This document shows, one piece after another, positions 40,160 to 48,632 of a stretch of 64,000 nucleotides of DNA. The notes beneath the pieces were generated by a model that was not told the origin of the DNA, did no database searches, and saw nothing but the letters and a program-made list of their open reading frames with translations. How positions within the stretch are numbered: the first letter of the stretch is position 1; every line of letters begins with the position of its first letter. Source of the stretch: JALORV01 sp035498175 (lineage in GTDB: Bacteria > Pseudomonadota > Gammaproteobacteria > Burkholderiales > Burkholderiaceae_F); contig DATKAJ010000085.1 of assembly GCA_035498175.1 (NCBI GenBank), positions 1 to 64,000 of the forward strand, written 5' to 3'. A program made the translations under genes and the position numbers.

Positions 40160-42004
40160 ATGCGTACCGAATATGCCGGCCGGGTGGACGAAAAGTTCAT
40201 CGGCCAGTCCGTGACTCTGTTCGGCTGGGTGCATCGCCGCCGTGACCACGGTGGTGTGATCTTCATTGACCTGCGCGACCGCGAGGGGCTCGTGCAGGTC
40301 GTCTGTGATCCGGACCGGCCCGACGTCTTCGCGACGGCGGAGAAGATCCGGAACGAGTACTGCCTGAAGCTCGTCGGCAAGGTGCGCGCACGTCCGGAAG
40401 GCACGACCAATGAGTCGCTGGTGTCCGGGCGTATCGAGGTGCTGTGCACGGAGCTGGCGATCCTGAATGCCTCGGTGCCAGTTCCGTTCCAGCTCGACGA
40501 CGACAACCTCTCGGAGACGACGAGGCTCACGCACCGCGTGCTCGATCTGCGCCGTGTTCCGATGCAGAAGAACATGATGCTGCGCTACCGGGTCGCAATG
40601 GCGGTACGCCGCTATCTCGACGCACACGGCTTCGTCGACATCGAAACCCCGATGCTGACCAAGAGCACGCCGGAGGGCGCGCGCGACTATCTGGTGCCGT
40701 CGCGCGTGCACGCCGGGGAGTTCTATGCGCTGCCGCAGTCGCCGCAGCTGTTCAAGCAGCTGCTGATGATTGCGGGCTTCGACCGCTACTACCAGATCGT
40801 CAAGTGCTTCCGCGACGAAGACCTGCGGGCCGACCGGCAGCCGGAGTTCACGCAGATCGACGTCGAGACCTCGTTCCTGGACGAGACCGGGATCCGGACG
40901 CTGATGGAAGACATGATCCGCACCGTCTTCGGCGAGGTGCTCGGCGTCAAGCTGCCGCAGCCGTTCCCGGTGATGACCTATGCCGAGGCGATGTCACGCT
41001 ATGGCTCGGACAAGCCGGACCTGCGCGTGAACCTGGAGCTCACCGATGTCACCGACCTGATGCGCGACGTCGAGTTCAAGGTCTTCCGTGGCGCGACCGA
41101 GATGAAGGACGGCAAGGTGGTCGCACTTCGCGTGCCCGCCGGCGGAGAAATGGCGCGCTCGGAGATCGACGGCTACACCGAGTTCGTCAAGATCTACGGC
41201 GCGAAGGGGCTCGCCTACATCAAGGTCAACGAGAAGGGGAAGGGGCGTGATGGCCTGCAGAGCCCGATCGTCAAGAACCTGCACGATGCGGCGCTTGCGG
41301 CCGTGCTGCAGAAGACCGGTGCGGCCGACGGCGACGTGATCTTCTTCGGCGCCGACCGTGCCAAGGTCGTCTTCGACTCGCTTGGTGCGCTGCGCACGAA
41401 GATCGGCCACAGCGAGTTCGGCCGCGCGCACGGGCTCTCGGCGGAAGGCTGGAAGCCGCTGTGGGTGATCGATTTCCCGATGTTCGAGTTCGACGAGGAC
41501 GAACAGCGCTTTGTCGCTGCGCATCACCCGTTCACGAGTCCGAAGGACGGCCACGAGGACTTTCTGCAGACCGACCCGTCGAAAGCGCTCGCGAAGGCCT
41601 ATGACATGGCGTTGAATGGTTGGGAGATCGGTGGTGGCTCGGTGCGGATCCATCGCGAGGAAGTGCAGAGCAAGGTCTTCCGCGCGCTGAAGATTGGCGC
41701 CGAGGAGGCGCGCGAGAAATTCGGCTTCCTGCTGGATGCGCTGCAGTACGGTGCGCCGCCGCACGGAGGCATCGCGTTCGGGCTTGACCGGATCGTCACG
41801 ATGATGACGGGCGCGGAGTCGATCCGCGACGTCATCGCGTTCCCGAAGACACAGCGCGCGCAGTGCCTTCTGACAAAGGCGCCATCGCCGGTCGACGAGA
41901 AGCAGTTGAGGGAGCTGCACATCCGCATCCGCGGTGACAGTGTGGACGCGGGCGCGACTGCGGCCGCGCCGGCCCGACACGCGGGCGAGCTTCAGCAGAA
42001 ATAG
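40160..42004 (+). CDS. aspS: Aspartyl-tRNA synthetase, probably non-discriminating
   Basis: A 614-residue class-IIb synthetase of the bacterial type. The N-terminal OB-fold anticodon domain is residues 1-110, class-II motif 2 is CFRDEDLRADRQPEFTQIDVE near 220, the bacterial GAD insertion covers about 290-420, and motif 3 is the GGIAFGLDRIVTMM segment near 540. GGAG precedes the ATG at 40160. The anticodon-domain sequence RRRDHGGVIFIDLRD carries histidine followed by glycine, as in the Pseudomonas non-discriminating enzyme, where E. coli has RRRDLG. This predicts that it also charges tRNA-Asn, with GatCAB finishing the reaction. Confidence 0.96.
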   Translation: MRTEYAGRVDEKFIGQSVTLFGWVHRRRDHGGVIFIDLRDREGLVQVVCDPDRPDVFATAEKIRNEYCLKLVGKVRARPEGTTNESLVSGRIEVLCTELAILNASVPVPFQLDDDNLSETTRLTHRVLDLRRVPMQKNMMLRYRVAMAVRRYLDAHGFVDIETPMLTKSTPEGARDYLVPSRVHAGEFYALPQSPQLFKQLLMIAGFDRYYQIVKCFRDEDLRADRQPEFTQIDVETSFLDETGIRTLMEDMIRTVFGEVLGVKLPQPFPVMTYAEAMSRYGSDKPDLRVNLELTDVTDLMRDVEFKVFRGATEMKDGKVVALRVPAGGEMARSEIDGYTEFVKIYGAKGLAYIKVNEKGKGRDGLQSPIVKNLHDAALAAVLQKTGAADGDVIFFGADRAKVVFDSLGALRTKIGHSEFGRAHGLSAEGWKPLWVIDFPMFEFDEDEQRFVAAHHPFTSPKDGHEDFLQTDPSKALAKAYDMALNGWEIGGGSVRIHREEVQSKVFRALKIGAEEAREKFGFLLDALQYGAPPHGGIAFGLDRIVTMMTGAESIRDVIAFPKTQRAQCLLTKAPSPVDEKQLRELHIRIRGDSVDAGATAAAPARHAGELQQK

Positions 42005-42116
42005 CGGGAGGCTGGCAGTGCGAGGCCGCGACCCCGCGGCGCGAGCGGCGCAGCGCGTTCTTCACCCGGTGCGGGCCGCCTGACCCGCGCCGGCCGCATC
42101 GGACTGTGCGCGTGCG

Positions 42117-42569
42117 GTGAGCCCTGCCTTCAAGATTCCGGAGTCCGTGCTCGTTGTGATCCACACGCCGGCGCTGGACGTGCTTCTGCTGGAACGCGCG
42201 GACCATCCGGGCTTCTGGCAGTCTGTGACTGGCAGCCTCGACGCGGTGGGTGAGGACCTGCGCGCAGCCTGCGCGCGCGAAGTCGAGGAAGAGACTGGGT
42301 ACGCGGCAATTCCGCAGCGCTTCGTCGACTGGAACCTCGAGCACCGTTATCCGATCTACGTCGAGTGGCGCCATCGCTACGCAACGGGCGTTACGCATAA
42401 TACGGAGCATGTTTTCGGACTTTGTGTCGACGAGCGCTACCCGCCGCAACTGGCGCCGGACGAACACCGGGCCAGTCGCTGGCTGCCGTGGCGCCAAGCG
42501 GCCGACGCGTGCTTTTCCTGGACCAATGCCGGCGCGATCCGTCAGTTGCCGCAGCGCGTTCGTCGCTAG
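42117..42569 (+). CDS. nudB: Dihydroneopterin triphosphate diphosphatase (Nudix)
   Basis: A 150-residue Nudix hydrolase. The Nudix box is GSLDAVGEDLRAACAREVEEETG, with the REVEEE glutamates for Mg binding. The N-terminal IPESVLVVIHTP and the WNLEHRYPIYVEWRHRYA segment are those of NudB, which removes pyrophosphate from dihydroneopterin triphosphate in folate synthesis. Location directly after aspS is a widespread arrangement. The start is GTG at 42117. Its last 44 bp overlap the next gene, which is read in another frame. The 112 bp between aspS and this start are GC-rich without a clear element. Confidence 0.92.
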   Translation: MSPAFKIPESVLVVIHTPALDVLLLERADHPGFWQSVTGSLDAVGEDLRAACAREVEEETGYAAIPQRFVDWNLEHRYPIYVEWRHRYATGVTHNTEHVFGLCVDERYPPQLAPDEHRASRWLPWRQAADACFSWTNAGAIRQLPQRVRR

Positions 42570-44040
42570 CCTCGTTGCCGCGGCCCTGCTCGCGGGTTGC
42601 GCCGTCTCCGATCCGTACGCGGGCGATCCGGCGGCCCGGCAGATGAGCGCCGATGATGCGCAGGCTGCCTGTCTGCGGCGGCTGCAGACGCTGGACTCCC
42701 GTGTCGATGCCGCCGGCGTCCGCGACGCGCAGACGGTGCGCGTCGACGGCTACCCCTTTCTGCGCGCAGACCGCTACACGGTGCTCGTCGCTCCGGCGGG
42801 GGTCGACCCGGCCCGGCTGGCGCGCGCCAAGGTCGATCGCATGGCGGCGCTGGACTCCGAAGCGCGACGCTACGAGGCGGCCAACCTGCGCGTCGGCGCC
42901 GACGAACTCGCCGCAATCGACCGCTGCCGTGATCAGCTGTTGGCGGCGGTCCAACCGCAGGCCGAGGCGGTGATCGGGCACGCCCGCCCGCCGGCCGCAT
43001 ACAGCGATGCGCTGCGCGTGGTCGGTCTGTATCCCCTGGCGCAGATTCCGTTCTCGTGGGCACAGGCCGCGTGGGAGCAGACAACGCGCGACCTCTACGC
43101 AACGCCGTTTCCCGACTTACCGGTCACTGGCAAGCGCGTGCGGTATGTGCCGGGAGATGCATCTGGGGGAGGTATCGCGGGTTGGGTGCCGGTGTCTGCC
43201 CACGCCGCGGCGGCGCTGAGGCAACCGCCGTTGTCGCCGGAGCGGGCATGGCAGCTCGTGCGCCAGCATGCGCCAGTGATGGTTGTGCAGACCGCAGGCG
43301 ACGACGATCGCATCGGCACGCTCGCGTGGCGGACCAGCGGGGGCGATCTGTTCGTCGGCGCCGACTCGGGGCTGCCCGCGAGCTATGCCCGCATCGCGTG
43401 GTCGGAGGTCAACGGCGTCGCGGTGACGCAGATCGTCTACAGCTTCTGGTTCCCGGCGCGCCCGGCGAGCCATCCGCTCGATGCGTTCTCCGGCCGGCTC
43501 GACGCGATCCTGTGGCGCGTGACGCTGGACAGCGCGGGCCGACCGCTTGTCTACGACTCGATCCATGCCGACGGCGGCTTCCACATGTTCTTTCCGACGG
43601 AGAACGTGCGGGAGCGCCCGGGACCTCTCGAGGGGGGGCTGGATCAGACGATGTTCGCGCCGCAGGTGGTGCACTCGCCTGCACCCGGTGAGCGAGTCGT
43701 GGTCTACGTCGGTGCCGGCGACCACAATATCGAGCGCGTGGCGATCGACGCTCCGCGCCCCGCACCGGGCGAGGCCTACGCCATCCTGGACGAGAATCAA
43801 CTGCGGGCCCTGCCGCTGCCCGCGGCGTCGGGCGGCGGGACGCGAAGCATTTACGGCCCGGACGGACTGGTCGCGGGAACGGAGCGTGCCCAGCGCTTCA
43901 TCTACTGGCCTACGGGCGTGCCGGCTGCCGGCCAGATGCGCCAGTGGGGACATCACGCGACCGCTTATGTCGGTCGCCGGCATTTTGACGATCCACGGCT
44001 GATCGACCGCTATTTCACCCTTGCGCCGGCGATCGACTAG
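42526..44040 (+). CDS. Predicted lipoprotein of unknown function
   Basis: A 504-residue protein starting inside the 3' end of nudB. The signal peptide ends in LLAGC with the lipidated cysteine at residue 25. I do not recognise any domain. Recurrent features are a beta-rich C-half with SFWFPARPASHPLDAFSGRLD, DSIHADGGFHMFFPT, VVYVGAGDHNIERVAI and a terminal GHHATAYVGRRHFDDP segment, giving several conserved-looking histidines that could bind a metal. The start chosen has no strong ribosome-binding site; translational coupling to nudB is likely. It is followed by the EEP gene with almost no gap, so it belongs to the aspS-nudB-EEP-clsB run and may act at the outer membrane or periplasm. Confidence 0.78.
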   Translation: MPARSVSCRSAFVASLVAAALLAGCAVSDPYAGDPAARQMSADDAQAACLRRLQTLDSRVDAAGVRDAQTVRVDGYPFLRADRYTVLVAPAGVDPARLARAKVDRMAALDSEARRYEAANLRVGADELAAIDRCRDQLLAAVQPQAEAVIGHARPPAAYSDALRVVGLYPLAQIPFSWAQAAWEQTTRDLYATPFPDLPVTGKRVRYVPGDASGGGIAGWVPVSAHAAAALRQPPLSPERAWQLVRQHAPVMVVQTAGDDDRIGTLAWRTSGGDLFVGADSGLPASYARIAWSEVNGVAVTQIVYSFWFPARPASHPLDAFSGRLDAILWRVTLDSAGRPLVYDSIHADGGFHMFFPTENVRERPGPLEGGLDQTMFAPQVVHSPAPGERVVVYVGAGDHNIERVAIDAPRPAPGEAYAILDENQLRALPLPAASGGGTRSIYGPDGLVAGTERAQRFIYWPTGVPAAGQMRQWGHHATAYVGRRHFDDPRLIDRYFTLAPAID

Positions 44041-44055
44041 AGGATGATCGGCGCA

Positions 44056-44862
44056 ATGAAACTGCGCGTCGCCACCTACAACATCCACAAGGGCGTCATG
44101 GGGCTGCGCAAGCGCTCGCGCGTCCACGACCTGCGGCTGGGGCTGCACGCCATCGACGCCGACATCTGTTTCCTGCAGGAGGTGCAGGAACGCAACGAAC
44201 GTCTCGCCCGTCGGCCGGGTCACCACAACGGCACGCAACTCGACGTGCTGTGCACCGGCAGCTACCTGCATCGCGCCTATGGCATGAACGCGGTCTATCC
44301 GCATGGCCACCACGGCAATGCGATCGTGTCGCGGCACACGATCGGGCAGTATCTGAACCACGATATTTCCGACCACGTGCTCGAGAACCGCGGACTGCTG
44401 CACGCGATCTCGCACATCGAGACCACGCGCGGGTCGGTGGACATTCATCTGATCAATACGCATTTCGGGCTGATCAAGCGCAGCCGCGTGCGTCAGGCGG
44501 AATTCCTGATCGACTTTGTGCGTGCTGAAGTGCCGGCCGGTGCTCCGCTGATCATCGCCGGCGACTTCAACGACTGGCAGCGGGGCGTCGACGAGGTCCT
44601 GCATCGCGATCTCGACGTCGTCGAGGCGGCCGCGGATTTCAATCGCCGCCAGCAGCGCCGGCGTCGCTTCGACCGACTGATGCCGTGGCGCGAACGGCGT
44701 CCGCTTGTGGCCCGGACCTACCCGAGCGTGATGCCGTGGCTCACCCTGGACCGCATCTACGTGCGCGGCTTCCGCGTGCGCGAGGTGCGCGTGCCCCGCG
44801 GCATCGAGTGGGCGCAGCGGTCCGACCATATGCCGTTGATCGCAGATCTCGAGGTCGCATGA
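44056..44862 (+). CDS. Endonuclease/exonuclease/phosphatase family protein
   Basis: A 268-residue EEP-fold hydrolase. Catalytic motifs are VATYNIHKG near the N-terminus, CFLQEVQER near 40, LINTHFGL near 135, AGDFNDW near 170 and the C-terminal SDHMPLIADL with the general-base histidine. Members cleave phosphodiester or phosphomonoester bonds in nucleic acids or lipids. It has no signal peptide. The ATG at 44056 is preferred; another ATG four codons earlier at 44044 is possible. Its stop overlaps the clsB start (ATGA). Pairing with a cardiolipin synthase gene is common and suggests a role in phospholipid metabolism, but its substrate is not established. Confidence 0.88.
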   Translation: MKLRVATYNIHKGVMGLRKRSRVHDLRLGLHAIDADICFLQEVQERNERLARRPGHHNGTQLDVLCTGSYLHRAYGMNAVYPHGHHGNAIVSRHTIGQYLNHDISDHVLENRGLLHAISHIETTRGSVDIHLINTHFGLIKRSRVRQAEFLIDFVRAEVPAGAPLIIAGDFNDWQRGVDEVLHRDLDVVEAAADFNRRQQRRRRFDRLMPWRERRPLVARTYPSVMPWLTLDRIYVRGFRVREVRVPRGIEWAQRSDHMPLIADLEVA

Positions 44863-46079
44863 CGCAGCGGGCGCGTCCGGTGCGCCGGCGCCCGCGACTG
44901 CCGATCACCACCCGTCCGTTGATCTACGGCGGAAACCGCCTGCAGCTCCTGGAGGGCGGCGAGCAGCTCTTTCCGCGCCTGATCGCGGCGATCGAAACTG
45001 CGCAGCATTCGGTTCGGCTCGAGACCTATATCTTTGCCGAGGACAACGTCGGGTTGCGCGTCGCGGATGCGCTGGCCGCGGCCGCGGGGCGCGGTGTGGC
45101 GGTGCAGGTGGTCGTCGACGCCTTCGGCACCGGCCCATGGGCACTCGAACTGAGGGCGCGGCTCGAAGCCGCCGGCGCGCACCTCGTCGTTTTTCGGCCG
45201 GCCCAGTGGTGGCGCCTGGAGCGACGCCTGCTCCGACGCCTGCACCGGAAGCTGACCCTGGTCGATGAGCGCGTCGCCTTCGTCGGCGGCATCAACATCA
45301 TCGATGACCATCATTACCCCGACGCCGATCCGGTGCCGGGGCCACGCTTCGATTTCGCGGTCCAATGCGAGGGGCCGGTCGTGGCACCGATTGCGCTGGC
45401 GATGCGGAAGTTGTGGCGCTCGCTCGAGCCTCTGCGCGTAGCGTCGGTTGCGCGGGCGGACCTTCAGCCTGTCGAAATGCCACCGCCGTTTACTGACGGC
45501 GTGCGCGCCGCGTTCCTGCTGCGCGACAACCTGCGCAACCGCCGCACCATCGAAGACGCGTACCTCGAGGCGATCCGCGCAGCGCGATTCAAGGTCGTGC
45601 TGGCCAGCGCCTATTTCTTCCCCGGGCGAGCGTTCCGGCGCGCGCTGGTGGATTGCGCCCGCCGGGGCGTGCGCGTCTCGCTGCTGGTACAGGGGCGCGT
45701 CGAATATGCGCTGCAGCACTACGCGCAGGAGGCGCTCTATTCGCGACTGCTGGACGCCGGCATCGAGATTCACGAGTACGACAGCAGTTACCTGCACGCG
45801 AAGGTGGCGCTTGTCGATGATGCGTGGGCGACCGTAGGCTCGAGCAACATCGACCCCTATAGCCTGCTGCTCGCGCGCGAGGCCAATGTCGTCGTGCTCG
45901 ATGCCCGGTTTGCCCAGGCCCTTGCGGCGGCGTTGCAGCGGGCGATCGAGCGGCACTCACGTCCTCTGCGTGCGGCCGATTTCGCTGAGCGAAGCCTGCT
46001 GCGGCGCCTGGTCAACTGGGTCGCGTACAGGCTCGTACGATTTGGCGCGATTGCTTTGGCCGGTGGGCGCGACTACTGA
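44859..46079 (+). CDS. clsB: Cardiolipin synthase B
   Basis: A 406-residue phospholipase-D superfamily protein with two HKD motifs: HRKLTLVDERVAFVGG near 125-140 and HAKVALVDDAWATVGSSNID near 305-325. It would condense phosphatidylglycerol or phosphatidylethanolamine into cardiolipin at the inner membrane. Like E. coli ClsB it lacks the two N-terminal membrane helices of ClsA, and it begins with a basic MTQRARPVRRRPR tail. The start overlaps the stop of the EEP gene, as in other clsB loci. It ends the gene run that begins with aspS. A 301-bp gene-free stretch follows, filled with tandem hairpins. Confidence 0.92.
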   Translation: MTQRARPVRRRPRLPITTRPLIYGGNRLQLLEGGEQLFPRLIAAIETAQHSVRLETYIFAEDNVGLRVADALAAAAGRGVAVQVVVDAFGTGPWALELRARLEAAGAHLVVFRPAQWWRLERRLLRRLHRKLTLVDERVAFVGGINIIDDHHYPDADPVPGPRFDFAVQCEGPVVAPIALAMRKLWRSLEPLRVASVARADLQPVEMPPPFTDGVRAAFLLRDNLRNRRTIEDAYLEAIRAARFKVVLASAYFFPGRAFRRALVDCARRGVRVSLLVQGRVEYALQHYAQEALYSRLLDAGIEIHEYDSSYLHAKVALVDDAWATVGSSNIDPYSLLLAREANVVVLDARFAQALAAALQRAIERHSRPLRAADFAERSLLRRLVNWVAYRLVRFGAIALAGGRDY

Positions 46080-46087
46080 CCGCCAGT

Positions 46088-46184
46088 CTCCTAGCTGCCA
46101 ATAGGAGCCCCCGGCTCTGCCGGAGAGGCGGTAGCGGTTTAAGTGGGGTCGCGTTGGCGACCCCGATAGCCGCTTTGAGCGGCT
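46088..46184. repeat. Tandem-hairpin intergenic element
   Basis: Four short palindromes follow one another in the 301-bp gap between clsB and the exonuclease gene: CTCCTA/TAGGAG (46088-46107), CCGGC/GCCGG (46111-46123), GGGGTCGC-GTTG-GCGACCCC (46145-46164) and AGCCGCT-TTG-AGCGGCT (46168-46184). The rest of the gap contains no supported gene. The composition and serial stem-loops resemble an extragenic repetitive element or the remnant of a small mobile element. The third stem is strong enough to help end the clsB transcript, although no T-run follows. Confidence 0.6.
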
Positions 46185-46380
46185 CACAAACCAAAGCCTC
46201 CGACTTTGCCGGGGCATGCTTACGCTTTCCGTGGACGTCGTTGTCACGATCGCGCGCGGCCATTGTGGGACGCGTGATCCGGCGAGTGCCGCGGGCACGC
46301 TGCGGCACAATGCCGTTCGCGATGAAAGCAGCGATACCGCCGCCCGGTACAACGCAGGCTTGCGCCTTTTTGACCGCGCG

Positions 46381-47460
46381 ATGACTGCTCCCGGAGACCT
46401 GCTCTGCCAGCGGCCGGAGGGCATGTACTGCCCCGTCGGGGACTTCCATATCGATCCGTGGCGGCCGGTGCGGCGGGCCGTGATCACGCACGCGCACGGC
46501 GACCATGCGCGTCCGGGGCACGCGGACTACCTCGCCGTCCAGGAGGCGCACGAGGTGTTGCATGCGCGCCTCGGTGCCATCCGCCTTCAGAGCGTGCGCT
46601 ACGGCGAAGGCGTGGTGATCAACGGTGTGCGCGTCTCGCTGCATCCGGCCGGTCACGTGCTCGGCTCGGCGCAGGTCCGCCTGGAGCACGCGGGCCGCGT
46701 CTGGGTGGCCAGCGGCGACTACAAAATGGGGGCGGATCCGACCTGCGCCCCGTTCGAGGGGGTGCGGTGCGATGTGTTCGTCACCGAATCGACTTTCGGC
46801 CTGCCGATCTACCGGTGGCCGTCGGCTGTCGAGGTCTTCGCCGAGATCGATGCGTGGTGGGCTGCGAACGCCGCAGAGGGCCGCACCTCCGTGCTCTTCG
46901 GCTACGCCTTCGGCAAGTCGCAGCGCATCCTGCGCGGTGTCGATCGGGCGATCGGTCCGATCGTCGTGCACGGCGCGATCGAAGTGCTCAACGCGGCCTA
47001 CCGGGCGAGCGGAGTCGAACTGCCCGCGACGCGGCGTGTGCAAGAGGTGTCGCGCGATGAACTCGCGCGCGCTCTCGTTCTGGCGCCGCCTTCGGCTGCA
47101 GGCTCGCCCTGGCTGCGGCGCTTCGGCAACTACTCGGACGCGTTTGCCTCGGGCTGGATGCAGGTGCGCGGTGCGCGGCGGCGGCGCGCGCTCGATCGCG
47201 GCTTCGTGCTGTCGGACCATGCCGACTGGCCGGGCTTGCAGCAGGCGATCGAAGCCACCGGTGCGTCACGCATCATCGTCACGCACGGCCAGTCCGGTGC
47301 GATGGTGCGCTGGCTCGACGAGCGCGGATTCCAGGCGGAATCTTTTGCGACGGAGTTCGGTGACGAGCAGGCGGAAGGCTCCGCCGCTTCGACGCTTCCG
47401 GAAAACGAACAACAATCACACCGAGAGGGGAGTCGCGGCGATGACGATCGCACTGAATGA
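46381..47460 (+). CDS. Ligase-associated DNA exonuclease (MBL fold)
   Basis: A 359-residue metallo-beta-lactamase-fold nuclease. The metal motif appears as THAHGDHARPGH at about 35-46, with further ligands in HPAGHVLGSAQ, ASGDYK and SDHADW near 285. The lineup FGYAFGKSQRI and VTHGQSGAMVRWL is that of the ligase-associated exonuclease family (Artemis/SNM1-like fold). It is thought to process DNA ends in a repair pathway with the ligase at 48.6 kb and the helicase at 50.8 kb. The start at 46381 gives MTAPGDLLCQRPEG, the normal N-terminus; the longer open frame upstream has no support. Its last 20 bp overlap gltS. Confidence 0.88.
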   Translation: MTAPGDLLCQRPEGMYCPVGDFHIDPWRPVRRAVITHAHGDHARPGHADYLAVQEAHEVLHARLGAIRLQSVRYGEGVVINGVRVSLHPAGHVLGSAQVRLEHAGRVWVASGDYKMGADPTCAPFEGVRCDVFVTESTFGLPIYRWPSAVEVFAEIDAWWAANAAEGRTSVLFGYAFGKSQRILRGVDRAIGPIVVHGAIEVLNAAYRASGVELPATRRVQEVSRDELARALVLAPPSAAGSPWLRRFGNYSDAFASGWMQVRGARRRRALDRGFVLSDHADWPGLQQAIEATGASRIIVTHGQSGAMVRWLDERGFQAESFATEFGDEQAEGSAASTLPENEQQSHREGSRGDDDRTE

Positions 47461-48625
47461 ACTGTGGACCGGCATCGCCGCACTCGCGACGATCCTGTTC
47501 GGCGTGCGCCTCAATCGTCGTGTGTCGGTCTTTGCCCGATACAGCATTCCGCCCGCGGTGACCGGCGGGCTGTTGATCGCGATCACGCTGGCGGTTCTGC
47601 ACCTCGTCTTCGATTTCAAGGTGACCTTCGGGGACACCTTGCGCAACGCCTTGCTGCTGATCTTCTTCGCCTCGCTGGGGCTGACGGCCAAGTTCGCGCG
47701 GCTGAAGTCCGGGGGTGGCGCCGTCATTGCGCTCTGTGTGCTGATCGCGGTGCTCGCGGCAGGCCAGTCCGCGCTCGGCATCGCAATCGCCAGTGCGTTC
47801 GGCCGGCCGCCTGCGCTCGGCGTGTTCCTCGGCAGCGTGCCGTTTCTCGGCGGACACGGCACTACGGTGGCCTGGGCCGAGGCGGAGCAGGCGGTGCACT
47901 TGCCACACGCACTCGAGATCGGCATGGTGTGTGCAACGCTCGGACTGGTGCTCGGCGCGATTGTTTCCGGCGTCGTCGGGACCTGGCTCGCGAGCCGCGC
48001 GGCGCGCGCTCCCGGCGCGGCTGCAGCGCCGGCGGCTCCGGAGCCCGATTGGCCGCAGCAGCCCTTCAATTCCGACCGCTGGATCACAGTGATGCTCTGG
48101 CTCTCGGTGTCGATCGGACTCGGCCTTGCGGTGCGGCCGGTCGCGGCGGCCGCACTCGGCAGTACCGTCCCGGCGTTCCTCGCGGTGCTGCTGTCTGCCG
48201 TCGTCGTCACGAACGTCTGCGATCTGTTCCGTCTGCGCATCGATCTCGCTGGGGCCGATCTGATCGGAACGCTGGCGCTGCGGGTATTCCTGGCGATCGC
48301 GATGCTGGGACTGCAGCTCGCTGCCGTCGGCGACGCGGTTAGCATGATCGCCACGGCGGTGGCGGTCCAGGTGGTCTTCACCAGCCTGCTCGCGGCGCTG
48401 TTCGTCTACCCGGTGCTGAAGGGACGCGAGGGCGCGATTGGCGCGGCGGGATTCGTGGGTTTCGGTCTGGGCGCGATGCCTGTCGGGCTCGCGGCGATGA
48501 AGCGGCTCGTCATGACCTATGGCGATGCGCCGCGCGCATTTCTCGTAATCACGCTCGCGGCGTCGCTGTTCACCGATACGGCGAACGCGCTGGTGGTGCA
48601 GGCGCTGCTGACCTGGTTCCGATAG
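47441..48625 (+). CDS. gltS: Sodium/glutamate symporter
   Basis: A 394-residue inner-membrane protein of the GltS family with about ten hydrophobic segments in two repeats. The first pore loop has the characteristic GSVPFLGGHGTTVAWAE near 130-145 and the second has GFGLGAMPVGLAAMKR near 345. RBS GAGAGGGG is at 47423-47430. It would import glutamate with Na+. It overlaps the exonuclease gene by 20 bp and lies 7 bp ahead of the DNA ligase gene, an odd position because the exonuclease and ligase genes are normally adjacent. The overlap makes co-transcription with the repair genes likely. Nothing in base composition marks it as foreign. Confidence 0.88.
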   Translation: MTIALNELWTGIAALATILFGVRLNRRVSVFARYSIPPAVTGGLLIAITLAVLHLVFDFKVTFGDTLRNALLLIFFASLGLTAKFARLKSGGGAVIALCVLIAVLAAGQSALGIAIASAFGRPPALGVFLGSVPFLGGHGTTVAWAEAEQAVHLPHALEIGMVCATLGLVLGAIVSGVVGTWLASRAARAPGAAAAPAAPEPDWPQQPFNSDRWITVMLWLSVSIGLGLAVRPVAAAALGSTVPAFLAVLLSAVVVTNVCDLFRLRIDLAGADLIGTLALRVFLAIAMLGLQLAAVGDAVSMIATAVAVQVVFTSLLAALFVYPVLKGREGAIGAAGFVGFGLGAMPVGLAAMKRLVMTYGDAPRAFLVITLAASLFTDTANALVVQALLTWFR

Positions 48626-48632
48626 ACGCAGG

